DNA from: Hordeum vulgare subsp. vulgare
Taxonomy: Eukaryota; Streptophyta; Magnoliopsida; Poales; Poaceae
Reading direction: 5' to 3'
DNA length: 64,000 nt
NCBI RefSeq assembly: GCF_904849725.1
Contig: NC_058518.1
Span: forward strand, 324,902,581-324,966,580
Below are positions 20,789 through 32,462 of the stretch, piece by piece; positions within the stretch are counted from its first letter, which is position 1; the number at the start of each line of letters is the position of its first letter. The translations under genes and the position numbers were made by a program. The notes under the pieces were generated by a model. It was not told the DNA's origin, searched no databases, and worked only from the letters and a program-made list of their open reading frames with translations.

Positions 20789-20869
20789 CTTGGGGATGCC
20801 CAAGGCACCCCAAGTTGATTCAAGTATGCCATAAAAGCCTAAGCTTGAGGATGCCCCAGGAAGGCATCC
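20789..20869 (+). other. Pair of hairpins in the element A 3' domain
   Basis: The first hairpin (20789-20814) pairs CTTGGGG with CCCCAAG and TGCC with GGCA around loop CAA, eleven pairs with one bulged A. The second (20849-20869) pairs GGATGCC with GGCATCC around loop CCAGGAA. Element B keeps both at 58387-58412 (one mismatch) and 58447-58467 (perfect stem). Confidence 0.6.
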
Positions 20870-22859
20870 CCTCTTTCGTCTTCAATCCATCGGTAACGTT
20901 ACTTGGGGCTATATTTTTATTCACCACATGTTATGTGTTTTGCTTGGAGCGTCTTGTATCGTAGGAGACTTTTAATTTATTTTTGTCACAATCTTCCTTG
21001 CTGCACACCTAGAGAGAGAGACATGCACTCACCGTGATTTTGTCGAGCTTCACTTATACACTTTGGTTAGACAATTCAGCTCACATGTGTTTCACTTATA
21101 TCTTTTGAGCTAGTTGATTTTGCTCTGTGTGTTTCACTTCTATACTTTAGAGCACGGAAGCGCGTGGCGTGGTAGTTGATCTATGATATGAAAGTAGTCT
21201 CAAAAGGGGTAGTTATCCAAAGGGATATGAAAACTTCCACCTTCATGTGCATTGAGTAGTTAGAGAAGTTTGAGTCATCTCAATTAGTTTTGAGTTGTGG
21301 TTGTGGTAATATTGAAGTTATATTAGTAAGGTGTTGTGGATCTAGAAATACTTGTGTTGAAGTTAGTGATTCCTGTAGCATGCACGTATGGTGAACCGCT
21401 ATGTGATGAAGTCTGAGCATGATTAGTTTATTGATTGTCATCCTTTGTGTGGCGGTCGGGATCGCACGATGGTTTATACCTACCAACCCTTCCCCTAGGA
21501 GTATGCGTTGAATGCTTTGTTTCGATTACTACTAAAACTTTTGCAACAAGTATATGAGTTCTTCATGACTAATGTTGAGTCCATGGTTTAGATGCACTTT
21601 CACCTTCCACCATCACTATCTTCTTTAGTGTCGTGCAACTTTCGTCGGTGCTTAAAACCCACCATTAGCCTCCCTCAAAACAGCCGCCATACCTACCTAC
21701 TATGGCTTTTTCAAAGTCATTCCGAGATATATTGCCATGCAACTACCACCATGACATGTGCCACCACTTCTACATTGCCATTGCATGATCATAAGATAGC
21801 TAGCATGATGTTTCATTGATGTCTATGCCATGCTAGATCATTGTCACGGTACACTACCGAAGGCATTCGATATAGAGTCATCATTGCTCTAAGTTTTGAG
21901 TTGTAAGTGTGATGATCATCATTGATGGAGCATTGTCCCATTTGAGGAAATAAAAGAGGCCATCGAAGCCCATTTACAAAAAGAGGCCAAAGATGCCCCC
22001 CAAAATAAAATAAAATAAAAAGAAAAAAAGAGAGGCCAAAGAGCCTACAAAAAAATGAGAGAAAAAGAGAGAAGGGACAGTGCTACTATCTCCTTTCCAC
22101 ACTTGTGCTTCATATTAAGCACCATGATCTACATGATTGAGAGTCCCTCGTTTTGTCACCACCATATAGCTAGTGGGAAATTTTCATTATATAACTTGGT
22201 TTGTATATACCAATGATAGGCTTCCTCAAAATTGCCTTAGGTCTTCGTGAGCAAGCAAGTTGGATGCACACCCACTAGTTTTCTTTAAGAGCTTTCACAT
22301 ACTCTTAGCTCTAGTGCATTATTTGTATGGCAATCCCTACTCATTCACATTGATATCTATTGATGAGCATCTCCATAGCTCGTTGACATGCCCAGTCAAT
22401 GTGACCATCTTCTCCTTGTTTGCCTTGCAACCTCCACCACACTCCATTCCACTTATAGTGCTAAAACCATGGCTCACGCTCATGTATTGCGTGAGAGTTG
22501 AAAAGGTTTGAGAAAGTAAAGGTGTGAAAACAATTACTTGGCCAATACCGAGGTTGTGCATGATTTAAATTCATTGTGCAAGGATGATAGAGCATAGCCA
22601 GACTATATGATTTTGTAGGGATAACTTTCTTTTGGCCTCGTTATTTTGAAAGTTCATGATTACCTTGCTAGTTTGCTTGAAGTATTATTGTCACCACGTC
22701 AATAGCAAACTATTGTTTTGAATTTAATGGATCTGAACATTCATGTCACATAAGAGGAGTTACAAAGGACATCTATGCTAGGTAGCATGAAAGCATCAAA
22801 AATTCATTCTTTATCACTTCCCCACTCGAGGACGAGCAGGAGTTAAGCTTGGGGATGCT

Positions 22860-24465
22860 TGATACGTCTCAAACGTATCTATAATTTTTGATGGTTTCAT
22901 GCTGGTATCTTGTCAACTTTGGATGTTTTATATACCTTCTATATCTTTTTTGGGACTAACTTATTAATTCAGTGCCAAGTGCCAGTTCCTGTTTTTTGTG
23001 TGCTTTTGACTCTTTTCAGATCTGATTTTGGAACGGAGTCCAAACGGAATAAAATGTCCGAAATGAATTTTTCCAGAACAGAAGAAGATCGGGGGACTTG
23101 AGGGCCAAGGAAGGAGGCTCACAGGGAGTCCACAAGCCTTGACGCCGCGGCCAGGGGGACCGCGGCGACCAGGCTTGTGGCCTCCCTGGCGCTCCCCTGC
23201 CCTAGCTCTTTGGCCTACATATTCCCTAAAATCCCATAAAAAATCAGGGCGTCCACGAAACCACTTTTCCGCCGCCGCAAGCTTCCGTTTCCATGAGATC
23301 TCATCTGGAGACCCTTCCCGGAGCACTGCCGGAGGGGACTTTGGAGTTGGAGGGCTTCTTCATCAACATCATCGCTCCTCCAATGACTCGTGAGTAGTTC
23401 ACTTCAGACCTACGGGTCCGTAGTTAGTAGCTAGATGGCTTCTTCTCTCTCTTGGATCTTCAATACAAAGTTCTCCATGATCTTCATGGAGATCTATCCG
23501 ATGTAATCCTCTTTGGCGGTGTGTTTGTCGAGATCCGATGAATTGTGGATTTGTGATGAGATTATCTATGAATTATATTTGAGTCTTTGCTGATTTCTTA
23601 TTTGCATGATTTGATATCCTTGTAAGTCTCTCTGAGTCTTGGGTTTTGTTTGGCCAACTAGATCTATGATTCTTGCAATGGGAGAAGTGCTTGGTTTTGG
23701 GTTCATACTGTGCGATGACCTTCCCCAATGACAGAAGGGGCAGCAAGGCACGCATCGTGTTGTTGCCATCAAGGGTAACAAGATGGGCTTTCATCATAGA
23801 TCTGAGATTGTCCATCTACATCATGTCATGTTGCTTAAGGTGTTACTCTGTTCTTATGAACTCAATACACTAGATGCATGCTGGATAGCGGTCGACGTGT
23901 GGAGTAATAGTAGTAGATGCAGAAAGTATCGGTCTACTTGTTTTGGACGTGATGCCTATATGATGATCATTGCCATAGATAATGTCATGACTTTGCGCGG
24001 TTCTATCAATTGCTCGACAGTAATTCGTTCACCCTCCGTCTACTTGCTTTCATGAGAGAAGCCACTAGTGAACACTACGGCCCCCGGGTCTATTCACAAC
24101 TATCGTCTCCACTTTTACTTTTACTTCGCTTTGTTTACTTTTTGCTTTCAGTTCTCACTTTGCAAACTATCTATAAGGGATTGACAACCCCTTCATACCG
24201 TTGGGTGCAAGCTCTTTGTGTTTGTGCAGGTACTTGTGACTTGACGCGATCCTCCTACTGGATCGATACCTTGGTTCTCAAACTGAGGGAAATACTTATT
24301 GCCGTAGTGCTACATCACCCTTTCCTCTTCAAGGGAACACCAACGCAAGGTTCCAAGGCCGCGGGGGAATCCTTTGCATATTTGCCAAGGAAGTCCCTGT
24401 AGGCGTAGCCAGCAGCAGAAGGATTCCTGGCGCCATTTCCGGGGAAGGTCTTTAGTTGCCGTAGC
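22860..24465 (+). repeat. 3' LTR of element A
   Basis: Begins TGATACGTCTC right after the polypurine tract and ends near GTTGCCGTAGC, where the chromodomain frame of T resumes. It carries one primer-site word (24428-24445) inside its last 40 bases, as does the 5' LTR. Confidence 0.87.
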
Positions 24466-24732
24466 GATGTGCATGACGTATTCCATGTCCCTCAGCTCCG
24501 CAGATGCTTCAAGATTCCCGAGCGCACGGTTCATCTTCAAGACTTCGACCTTCAACCCGACCTATCCTATCGTGAGCATCCAGTTGCGGTTCTCGAGGTG
24601 ACTGAGCCCAAGACCCGCAACAAGACTGTCAAATTTCTCAAAGTACAGTGGTCACACCATTCTGATAGAGAGGCCACTTGGGAACGCGAGGATCACCTCC
24701 GTTCTGAATTCCCAAAGTTCTTTCAGTCCTAG
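24466..24732 (+). pseudogene. pol: T integrase tail and chromodomain
   Basis: The frame picks up at VHDVFHVPQLRRCF, which directly continues the integrase C-terminus cut at 17479. It passes PDLSYREHPVAVLE and ends in a chromodomain: KFLKVQWSHHSDREATWE and EDHLRSEFPKFF, then TAG at 24730-24732. The pattern VKVQWS...ATWE is the group II chromodomain of Tekay/Del elements, which steers integration toward particular chromatin. It now lacks a start because element A separates it from integrase. Confidence 0.9.
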
Positions 24733-24755
24733 ATCTCGAGACAAGATCTTTTTGT

Positions 24756-24769
24756 AGTGTGGGAGAGTT
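24756..24769 (+). promoter_or_regulatory. Polypurine tract of element T
   Basis: AGTGTGGGAGAGTT touches the first base of the 3' LTR (TGTAATGG at 24770). It is purine-rich with a few T, as is common for Tekay/Del elements. Confidence 0.75.
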
Positions 24770-26259
24770 TGTAATGGCCCAGAGTGTAACTTGCCTTATT
24801 TGGAACCTTCTGTATGTGGGTCCATCTTGTCATTGCCATGAGAGATCAATGCATGTGTTATTTCATGTGATGCTTACCTTGTCAAGTTTCCCTTTGCATG
24901 CATGCATCCATTTCATCCCTTGCCTTCCTTGTGATTGTTGCCATTGTGAATCCATGGTGTGTGTGATGATGTGTGATAATAGGTGATGATATGTGAGGTT
25001 ATGTGGAGTGGTGCTTTTGTAAGTAGAGAGCAACTTTGTTGGTTTGCACTAGGTTTCAAAACTTCTTCCTCTCTATTTATCTCAAGCTCAAGTTTCACTT
25101 GCTCCATCCCTGTTTCAAAAACGCTCTTGTTTTAGTATGAATTGTGGTGGTTGTGATGCTATGTTTTTAGTGTTTTGAAACTTAGTTTTAGTGGTGCAAA
25201 TATTCACAAAACAGATCAATTAATTCTGTCTTGTAAATATTTATAAGCTCCCAAAATTTCCCTTTTCATTTTATTTAAATGGGTCATAATTCCTTATGAC
25301 CAGGGGCATTTTTGTTTTATTTTTAGCTTCAACAGTGTTGCATGTACATTTAGTTTTGTCTCTGTTTTGTTTAAATAGGAAAACCCCAGCGGGTTTTCCT
25401 TTTTCTTATCTGGCGCATCCAGTTGGGCCTTCTCCCTCTCGCTGGCCCAACTCCCTCTCGCGTGTAGCCTTTCCCTGTAGACGCCGTCTTCCTCCTCCTT
25501 CTTCCGTCAGTTTCGTCACAGAGTCAACGAGATAGAGAGGCGACGCCATCACGGACGTCGAGGCCGCGCGTCCCTCGCCTCCTCCTCCTCCTATAAAGAA
25601 CCCTTGGCGTTCGTGCAAGGCCTAGGGTTCCTCCCTAGCGCCGCCACTTCTTTCCCCATCTCCTCCTCCCTCTCCCTCGTCGGCAGCAGGTAAGCGTGCG
25701 CCTCCTTCGCCATGGCCGAGACGTGAGAAGCTCATCTCCCTCACTGTCGTGCCCGTGCGTCCTCTCCAACCCTTCGGCGAGCACGCGGGACCTCCAGTGG
25801 ACCCGTTCCCGCAGCTAGGAGGAGCACATCGGGTCTGCTTCCCCTACCTCGACGACGGCATGCTTCCTCTCTATCGATCCCCTCCGCCACGGCTTCTTCC
25901 GCTTCTTCCTCTACCTCCTCAACGGCCGGCACGACGTCCTCGTCTAGTGGGTGAGCACAAGCATCATTCCCTTCCCCCATAGCTAGATCTTGCATGTAGG
26001 AACCGTAGCCATGTCGTGTTGTTCTCTCTATCGTCGACGCCGCCGCGCGTCGTGGAGCCGTAGCAGTAGGTGTTCCCTTGTCGCGTTTAGTGTAGGAATG
26101 GAACCCTGGGAGCCCCTTCTCCCTTCCATCGACGAGCCGTTGCTTGATTTGAAGTAGATCGCCGGCGTTGCGCTTCCCCTGTTCCTGCCGCTGTCGGGTA
26201 GAGGTAGTGCTAGAGGGGGTTGCTCAAAAGAGCAGAGCCCTCCTCTATGTTAAGATACA

Positions 26260-26339
26260 AGAACATAGCATAGTGGTAGGTGGGTTTGGTTGCATCAGGT
26301 GGTCGCGGGTTTGAAACCCCGCGGCACCACCCCCTTTTT
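26260..26339 (+). other. tRNA-like module 1 in the T 3' LTR
   Basis: Box A TAGCATAGTGG (26266-26276) matches the pol III consensus. Box B-like GGTTTGAAACC (26308-26318) is one base from consensus and sits in a GCGGG/CCCGC stem. A T5 run (26335-26339) follows. The 5' and 3' ends do not pair as an acceptor stem. Confidence 0.55.
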
Positions 26340-26410
26340 GCTATTTTTTTGGCACAATAGCTTCAGGGGAGAGCATACCATGTTTACTCTATCTCTCGTG
26401 TCGAGCCAGA

Positions 26411-26484
26411 GTGATGTAGTGTAGTGGTGCTAGTTGCTGGTGGTGAACCAGGGGGTCTTGGGTTCGATTCTCCCCAAGCCTTTT
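26411..26484 (+). other. tRNA-like module 2 in the T 3' LTR
   Basis: Box A TAGTGTAGTGG (26417-26427) is exact and box B GGTTCGATTCT (26461-26471) is nearly exact. CTGGTGGTGAACCAG between them can form an anticodon-like arm. T4 follows at 26481-26484. This is the better preserved copy of the module. Confidence 0.6.
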
Positions 26485-29400
26485 ATTCTTTTGCCTTTTT
26501 TCCTTTTGGTGTTTTCTTTTGCTTGCTAGATTGTTGCTGCAGCTTGCTTGGGCAGCAAGGTTTGATTGCCAAATAATTATTCCAGTAGGTTTCTTCTTTG
26601 TTTTGGATACCAGCACTTGGTGCTTGTGCTTGTAGTTGTGCTAGTGTAGTTGGAGCAAGCTACCATGTATGTGTGTGTGTATTAGTAGGTGTGTATTGCA
26701 CTAGGGTAGTGATGCATGTGTGTGTGTGTTACTCATGTGCATGAGTGATGAACTTAAGCACTAGTGTTTGCAAGTGTGTGGTGTGTGTGTGTGGGTTCCC
26801 CCCCCCACATACTTTGTGTGTAGTGTATGTGATCTTGTGGTGTATGTGTGTGTGTGTCACACACATGCCCAAGGCATGGTGTGCCTTGATAAGCACTTAT
26901 GGCAAGCTTGTATGTGTAGGTGTAGGAATGCATGATGTCAGTGTAAGTTAGTGTGTGTGTTTTAACTAGCATGTGTAGGTGCTTGATATATGTGTGCTTG
27001 ATGTATGTGTGTGTGTGATGGTGTGCTAAGGCACATGATCATGAGGTCTACCCCTCATGTGCACCAATGGAGTGATGAGACTGTGCAAGTGCATGTGTAG
27101 GTGATGATCTATTGAGAAGCATGTGATATAGCACTATTTACTTCTATGTGATTCCATGTATATTTTCTTCTTAGCATTGTGACCATTTGTTCTATGCAAG
27201 TGCCTAGGTTTTATATATGTTTTTGGGGTAGAATCATCCCAGAAATCCAATGGTGGAATCAGATTTCCCTTTGGAACACTTTCTGAGAATGTCATATTTC
27301 TGTTTTGTTCAATGTTTAAAGCTTGGTTCCATGTGATGTGATGAGCCCAAGAGGATGATTCCTTGTTGTGGCAGTAGAGCGTGAACCCCTCTATAGCATG
27401 TTGGTTTTGTTTTATGCTTAGGAGTTTACATGTGGCAGTTGTGCCTAGTCAAAGTAGGCATGTGGCTAAAAATTTCAGCTTAGTGAAAATATGTGATTTT
27501 CACTAAGTCTAAGAAACTGCTGTTATTTTCTTCCCTTGTATTTGTGCTTGCAAAAGTTCATGTGTTGGGAATCAGCCCTTGCAATCAACTGGAAAGTTGT
27601 AGATTTGGTACTTGTCTAGATCTCTGTCAATTTTCATTCCATTTGGCTTCCTGTAGATATTGTTTTGGGTGCTGTCAAAATGCTTCAGAGCATAAACAGC
27701 TAGTGAGAATCTGAGAATTTCACTAAGTCCCTGAAAACTGATATTTTTGTCCAAGTTAGCAGTTGTAGATCTTTATGTGTGTAACTCCTTTGTATTATCT
27801 TTTTGCTCATGCATGTAGAGCTTTTAAATAGCTTCTGCCACATATCTTATTTGGCACAGTTGTGTGGTTGTAGGTGCTTTGCATGTGGCTCTCAAACTGC
27901 TATGTTGCTGTTTAGGACAGAATGTATAGTTTTGATGTTTTGATGCTTGTGAGTGCATAGTTGATGGTGTGGTGAGTTTCTTTGCACCCCGCCATCTATA
28001 CTTGCTTGTTTGGTGATTTGACAACCTCGGTATACCAGCAGTATGCCATTGGAGTGTGTTGGTGGTGGATTTGATCCGTAGAACTCTGTTCCTTGTTTCG
28101 TAGTTTCCGGTTGATCCGTAGCTCCGTTCGTAACGTTCTTTATATGTTTTGCATTGTTTTCGCGTGATGCATCTGTTCATGTCATCCTCATGCATGTCAA
28201 GATAGCTTAGAGTGCAAGTCTGTCCATAAGTTTGTATTTTCTTCTCATGCATGTGCAAGTGACTAGAATAGAGATGCATGTTCATTCTCATCTCATGCAT
28301 CATGTGTTTGTTGCATCTTGTGGTGTTGCTGTTCATTGGATGATATTTTTATGTTGAGTAGCACTAGGATCGGAGAGCGATTACGTGGACTCGGGAGAGT
28401 ACGTGCAGGACGAACAAGAGCAGTTCCAAGCTGAAGACATCATAGGCAAGATGATGTGACCTTGATACCATCTCTAGTCTTGTTGTGCTTAGATTCACGT
28501 TTACCTCATCATATGCTCGCTGCCTACCACTGAAATAATTGCCTCCTGATATTGCCATGAAACCCAAGCACTTTCCCCTCCTAGCAAATATTGAATGGCT
28601 AAGTAGGCTTGCTCAGCTTCTAATGTTAGCGTTGCTAGTTGTCTCATGTGATAACATGATTTTGATATCATTATGTTAAATATGTTATTTAATTAATGCA
28701 CCTATATACTTGGTAAATAACGGAAGGCCTAGCCTTTTGCCGGGTGTTTTGTTCCGTTATTGTCGCCATAGTTTCCTCCTACCGGTGTTTGATTCCATAA
28801 CTGATCGCTCCTAACACGTTCGGGGTTGTTATGGGGACCCCCTTGATAAATCGTGTAGTGTTAAGACTTGTCCCGCAGGACCCAACATTGGTGTTAATTT
28901 GCTAATCACTTAATAATAATTTGCATAGGGAATAGCTACCCCGAGGAATTAATCAACAACCCGGGCCAGTGCTCCTCATGAGTGTTGGTCCAACCTGGTC
29001 TGCATGCGGGGCCACCACAAGGAAACATGAGGTTTGGTTCTCGTAGCTAGTTCCATCCGTCGTGTCCTAAGACTGAGATACGCGACGCTTATCAGGGTCG
29101 TCGACACGATGGGAGGTCCTGCTAGTCTTGTCTTACCTTAGCGATATATCTTGCGTATAGGAATCCCGGTGAAGCTTTGCTTCTCCCCAGAGTTGAGGTT
29201 TTCCTCTAAGGAATCCGACGAGATCACGAGTTTCGTGATAGAGGATTACTTTGCGGCCGTGACCATTTGTGATGGACTAGTTGGAGCACCCCTGCAGGGT
29301 TTAATCTTTCGGAAAGTCGTGCCCGCGGTTATGTGGCAACTTGGAATATTTGTTAACATCCGGTTCTAGATAACTTGAACTAATTCTAATAAAATTGTCA

Positions 29401-30058
29401 ACCGTGTGCGTAACCGTGATTGTCCCCTTCGAAGACCTCTCTTCGATCGGGAACACGGCGGGGTTATGTTTGACGTAAGTAGGTGTTCAGGATCACTTAT
29501 TGATTAGCTAGTCTTCGCCCGCTAGTATAGACCACCATCAATAACTTGTTCTACGTAAGTTAGCCACCATAAATGCTTAGGATGCTGCAACCTAAACACT
29601 GAATCTTCCTTACCTAATAGCTTGACTAGTTCTGGCACCGAGGTCATAGATTGTTGGGTCCCCGTGGCTCATAGATTACTTCAACACCCCAACAGGTACA
29701 GGTATGCCCGACACAGGTGATCCTGATGGCACGCAGCTGGCGTGGCAGTACGATGAGGAGAACGACCGGCTGTACGTGAACTATCGAGAAGACTGAGGCA
29801 TGGTCGTGATCGTGGGCAAGCATGGAGGGTAGCATAGCCTTTTCTCATGTTATGTAGTCTGTAGCGGAACTACCTTGTCTGAATAAATGTGTGACGTAAA
29901 CTCTGATATTATCTATGAGATGGCAAACGGTTCCCTATTTTTCATTATATTATTATGTATGAGCTATGTTATCATGCTTGCGAAACGCTTAGATGCGCTT
30001 CTTTCCATTTTGGGGCCTCGTTTCCTAAATTGGAAAGGACCGCATCTTAGGCGTTACA

Positions 30059-30268
30059 AGTCAGATGAGCTACCTTTTTTCCAAGACTTTCCTCGACCTT
30101 GTCGATGCACCTCCCCACTCGATTCAGCACAAAGTCATGAGTTGCCTCCAATCCTAGCACGATAGCCGGCACAACACTCGGATCATAGGTAGGCAAGGGC
30201 ATCTCGTCCTCTACATCTCCTTCATGTGCAGTGTGCACACTTGAATTTGAGTTCTGTGAATTCACCAT
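30059..30268 (-). pseudogene. gag: H gag, N-terminal part
   Basis: The minus-strand frame begins at ATG 30268 (MVNSQNSNSS) in the context GCTACCATGG. It reads EDEMPLPTYDPSVVPAIVLG and EESLGKKVAHLT up to the target duplication of element T. On the other side of T (6915 leftward) the same frame continues with EAVHRLRPRSPPSDGS. This is the N-terminal region of H gag; no domain is recognisable in it. Confidence 0.8.
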
Positions 30269-30331
30269 GGTAGCAACTCCAATAGATCAACTTCAAAAAC
30301 CAGAGAGAAAAATTGTACCGTGATAAACCTT

Positions 30332-30344
30332 GCTCTAAATACCA
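30332..30344 (-). promoter_or_regulatory. Primer-binding site of element H
   Basis: On the minus strand TGGTATTTAGAGC begins two bases after the LTR end. It resembles the initiator tRNA-Met complement TGGTATCAGAGC with two changes and one extra base, so it is probably a decayed methionine site. Confidence 0.7.
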
Positions 30345-30346
30345 CT

Positions 30347-31179
30347 TGATGAGACCCGACTAGACGACGAGTTGTTTGTTGGCTCAATCTTTCATGGTAC
30401 AAGGAAATCAACGACGGATCACGATGAATAATTCTTGTAATAGCATAAATAGATCAAGAAGTAGTATACCGGCTCTTCGAATCAACTAAATTGCAAGAAG
30501 ACCAAAGAACATAAACTTGCGTATGGAATCGATCGGATCAATCCTCATGCAAAGCAGAAACAAATCCCCATGGATCAGCAACGAAGACGATATTTCATGT
30601 CCCCCAACATGGGACGTTTTTTGTAGTTTTATTGAACTCCAGCAAAAAATCAATCTCCCGTACAAAGACCGAAGTCTGCCTATTATATAGGCTACACATA
30701 CTTGACCAAAATGATCCTAACAAACCAAACTAGAAACGGATTCTATCTATTTCATGTTTAAACTAATCACAATTTAACTAATTAAGTATCCGACATGCTG
30801 ATCAGTAGAATCCAAACAAACCTGTACCGACTCACAATTCACGACCTGAAAATACCACGGTGTTGTACCAATACTAATTGTCTACTCTTGTCTACTCCGG
30901 CCACAAAAATTACCAACATGGAGGGTCCTAAAACTTGGCTTGACTTCTTGCGCAGCGACGAGTTCAACTGAAACTTCTCCAATGAAAATAATTGGCGCTT
31001 CCTCTCTTAAGTTTGTCAAAGTGTAACTAGGAGAAGATGTATACTTTTCTTCCTTCATGATGGCACATGGAATAACACTCAATATACTTGCATTTTCCCT
31101 CTCCTTTAATGTTTTCTTCTCACTTAGCAAATTATGTGCATGCAAAATAGTAGTAACTGTAGGGCTAGTGATCACATCA
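30347..31179 (-). repeat. 5' LTR of element H
   Basis: Partner of 4446-5286, 833 bp, with TG/CA ends and target duplication CATAT at 31180-31184. It carries the same coding-like stretch as the other LTR at 30882-31170. The many differences by eye suggest H is older than T. Confidence 0.9.
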
Positions 31180-31184
31180 CATAT

Positions 31185-32357
31185 CACATAAACCATGGTA
31201 GCATTGATCACCTATTTTGACTGAAATGACAGGCATGCCAACAACGGGTCTATTCTTGTCTTTAGTATCATGTTTGGCAATTCTAGAAACTACGGAAATA
31301 AATAACATGCCCATCAATATTGTCTACCAAGAGATCTTTAACCATAGAGTTTGGTTTTTCTAACATAACTTTTACTAACCATTGTTGAAGCTTTAACGTG
31401 TTCCTTTATCCTAACACGGAAAGGTGGTTCCTCAGTGTAAGAAGTAGGCACAACTGGGTCAACATTATAAATAATAAATAATAGTTTCAGCTTCAACTCT
31501 AATTGGTTCTTCAATTTTTAGGTGGATGATATTTAAACCACTTCTCTCTAGGGAGATCAAATTGAGCAGCAAAGGTTTCACAAAATGAGGCTACTATCTC
31601 GCAGTCAAGTACATGCTTAGTGCTAAAATCATTGAAAGCATTGATATTCATAAAAGATTTAACACGATCAAACTTTAGTTTTATACCTCACTCTTTACCT
31701 TCGTCGATCTCCCAATCTTCAGAGTTGCGTTTAATTCTTTCCAAAAGATCCCACCTGAATTCAATAGTCTTCTTCATAAAAAACCACAGCAATAAGTATC
31801 GAGCATGGTTTGATAATTACGAGAAAGCCGAGCATAAAAATTATGAACAATAATTTCTCTCGAGAGCTCATGATTGGGGCATGAATATAACATTGACTTC
31901 AGCCTCTGCCAAGCTAGAGCGATACTTTATCCTTCACAAGGCCATAAATTATGGATAAAATTCTGATCACGATGAACAAGATGCATAGGATAAATTTTTT
32001 GGTGGAACTCCAATTGCAATCTATTCCAGTTCCAAGATCGTGTGTCATCACATAGCCTATACAATGTCAATACTTTCCCCCGCCCAAAGATAAAGGGAAA
32101 ACCTTCTTCTTGGCTTCATCTTCAGATAAACTTCCAAGCTCAAATAATCCACAAACTTCATCCACATAGATTAGGTGCATATCGTGATGTTTTGTTCCAT
32201 CTCCTGCATAAGGATTAGCTAGCATTTTTTCTATAATACCTGAAGGAATTTCATACAAAACATCTTCAGTACTTGCAGCAGGATGAGGGACTACTTTTGG
32301 TGTTTTCGGTTGAGGTGAGGATACTCCGAACAAGCCCTTGAAAGGATTACTTTCCAT
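31185..32357 (-). pseudogene. gag: F gag and start of protease, decayed
   Basis: Gag starts at ATG 32357 with MESNPFKGLFGVSSPQPKTP, then YEIPSGIIEKMLANPYAGDG and LIYVDEVCGLFELGSLSEDE. These are the opening blocks of Athila/Fatima gag. After about 32067 the frame is lost and only short pieces remain. At 31185-31280 the protease N-terminal strand is visible (RPVVGMPVISVKIGD, then YHGLCDM), stopping where element H entered. It is about 390 codons long, far shorter than expected for gag plus the linker, so internal loss is likely. Confidence 0.75.
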
Positions 32358-32433
32358 AGTGACAAGTCACAGTAAATTTTAGCACGCAGTATATATTTTC
32401 CCTTACCAAATTTCGCTTCCAAAGGCGCTTCAC

Positions 32434-32451
32434 TCCCTGACAACAGCGCCA
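32434..32451 (-). promoter_or_regulatory. Primer-binding site of element F (aspartate tRNA type)
   Basis: On the minus strand TGGCGCTGTTGTCAGGGA lies eleven bases after the LTR end. It is a decayed form of TGGCGCCGTTGCCGGGGA, the usual Athila site complementary to a tRNA-Asp 3' end. Confidence 0.8.
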
Positions 32452-32462
32452 GAAAAGAGTCT

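Larger units (their letters stand above)
19916..22859 (+). other. 3' noncoding domain of element A with polypurine tract
   Basis: Nearly 3 kb without a convincing ORF, colinear with 57732-60137 in element B. It holds three hairpins (near 20182, 20789 and 20849) and an A-rich stretch with AAATAAAAT repeats (about 21950-22080) that B lacks. It ends in the conserved CACTCGAGGACGAGCAGG and AGCTTGGGGATGC words before the LTR. The last word acts as the polypurine tract. Length and conservation suggest a structural RNA role, but that is inference. Confidence 0.75.
17480..24465 (+). mobile_element. Element A: Sabrina/WHAM-like non-autonomous Ty3/gypsy element
   Basis: LTRs at 17480-19086 and 22860-24465 begin TGATACGTCTCAAACG, an end I associate with the Sabrina/WHAM group of Athila elements in Triticeae. 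The host frame of T is restored on removal. The duplication is imperfect: AAATG before (17475-17479) and GATG after (24466-24469). The 3.8 kb interior has Asp-type primer-binding sites, one non-gag ORF and 2.9 kb of noncoding DNA; it has no gag, protease, RT or integrase. Element B (50536-61776) is from the same family. Confidence 0.88.
6921..30058 (+). mobile_element. Element T: Tekay/Del-clade Ty3/gypsy retrotransposon with 5.3 kb LTRs
   Basis: LTRs at 6921-12235 (5315 bp) and 24770-30058 (5289 bp) begin TGTAATGGCC and end CGTTACA. Target duplications AGTCA are exact at 6916-6920 and 30059-30063. The interior has a primer-binding site, gag with zinc knuckle, protease, RT, RNase H, D,D35E integrase and a C-terminal chromodomain, the order of the Tekay/Del lineage. 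The four differences in the first 120 LTR bases indicate a fairly recent insertion. Element A (17480-24465) splits it between integrase and chromodomain. Several stops and one frameshift make it inactive. I cannot give a reliable family name. Confidence 0.93.
24770..30058 (+). repeat. 3' LTR of element T
   Basis: Full-length partner of 6921-12235, ending CGTTACA against the target duplication AGTCA. It repeats all landmarks: TATA (25592-25598), donor CAG|GTAAGC at 25690, tRNA-like modules (26260-26339 and 26411-26484), TG-rich DNA, the two putative exons (28362-28445 and 29696-29796) and AATAAA (29882-29887). At 26796-26804 a C run replaces the G run of the 5' LTR. Confidence 0.93.
4446..31179 (-). 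mobile_element. Element H: small gag-protease-only Ty3/gypsy retrotransposon, split by element T
   Basis: Minus-strand element with LTRs of 833 bp (30347-31179) and 841 bp (4446-5286), ends TG/CA, and five-base target duplications CATAT at 4441-4445 and 31180-31184. Removing element T (6921-30058) leaves about 1.9 kb of interior. It holds a primer-binding site, gag with a zinc knuckle, a protease and a polypurine tract, and no RT, RNase H or integrase. It therefore looks non-autonomous and would need enzymes in trans. Both LTRs are clearly diverged by eye. I do not recognise the family name. Confidence 0.9.
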
